Source of the DNA: Geobacteraceae bacterium
GTDB lineage: Bacteria > Desulfobacterota > Desulfuromonadia > Geobacterales > Pseudopelobacteraceae
Direction: 5' to 3'
Assembly (NCBI GenBank): GCA_025355965.1
Contig: JANXYR010000073.1
Coordinates: 1 to 62,488, forward strand
DNA: 62,488 nucleotides
Part shown: in pieces, positions 62,480-62,488 of the stretch
Layout: each line of letters opens with the position of its first letter
Numbering within the stretch: the stretch's first letter is position 1
Notes under the pieces: generated by a model
Databases searched by the model: none
Seen by the model: the letters and a program-made list of their open reading frames with translations, nothing else
Told to the model about the DNA's origin: nothing
Program-made: the position numbers and the translations under genes

Positions 62480-62488
62480 AAAAACCTT

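Overview
The window looks like a chromosomal segment of a Geobacter-like bacterium (Desulfuromonadia/Geobacterales), GC about 50% by eye. The grounds are gene content and order: gmk-rpoZ-spoT-ridA, rpsF-rpsR-DUF2232-rplI, ffh-rpsP-khpA-rimM-trmD-(PF09936 methyltransferase)-rplS-rnhB, recG-ribF, archaeal-type phosphoglycerate mutase, class I fumarase and bacteriohemerythrin. This is inference from remembered gene orders; no database was searched.

Layout. 1-5140 (minus): recG with an added AbrB-like domain, ribF, a flippase-like membrane protein and a DUF2723 gene cut by the window edge. 5298-6092: mazG, followed by an AT-rich gap with two perfect DnaA boxes. 6331-10546 (minus): ogt, murJ, thrC and an ElyC/SanA-like gene. 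10615-15316: rpmB, then ridA, spoT, rpoZ, gmk and yicC. 15417-18638: recC without recB or recD beside it. 18680-27311 (minus): an EamA transporter, fumarase, a zinc-finger-like protein, paaK, proS, ispG and a formate/nitrite channel, ending at tRNA-Ala(GGC).

The accessory region runs from about 27461 to 34080. It holds a small integrase-less integron cassette array. Two cassettes (27973-28422 and 28423-28951) each begin with six bases that are exactly complementary to the left end of their own attC, which is the relation expected of genuine cassettes. A third, probably decayed, cassette gene (33404-33973) has a recognisable attC left half overlapping its stop codon and is bracketed by two near-identical 47-base palindromic repeats. 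Between them lies a two-gene membrane operon (DUF2339/DUF3999).

34210-41436 carries hemerythrin, DUF4403, a zinc-ribbon membrane protein, pepF, DUF2721, an aminotransferase and DUF2156. 41561-43778 is a ribosomal protein operon. 43903-49790 holds a kinase-like fusion protein and then a signalling operon: a small membrane protein, an SLC5 transporter-STAC-GAF-SpoIIE phosphatase fusion, a STAS antagonist and an HATPase anti-sigma-type kinase. Together these form a putative transporter-linked partner switch. 49787-50873 has a hydrogenase-type maturation protease and a ferritin-like protein. 51034-53905 has ettA, a DciA-like gene, a small membrane protein and DUF3343. 54032-60133 is a translation and RNA-processing cluster with a good sigma-70 promoter before ffh. 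The window ends with mltG and apgM (minus).

A degenerate interspersed repeat with core TTATCCTGTTTATC occurs at four intergenic places (21318-21468, 52714-52742, 53474-53522, 58281-58316). I saw no CRISPR array, rRNA, integrase or transposase gene.
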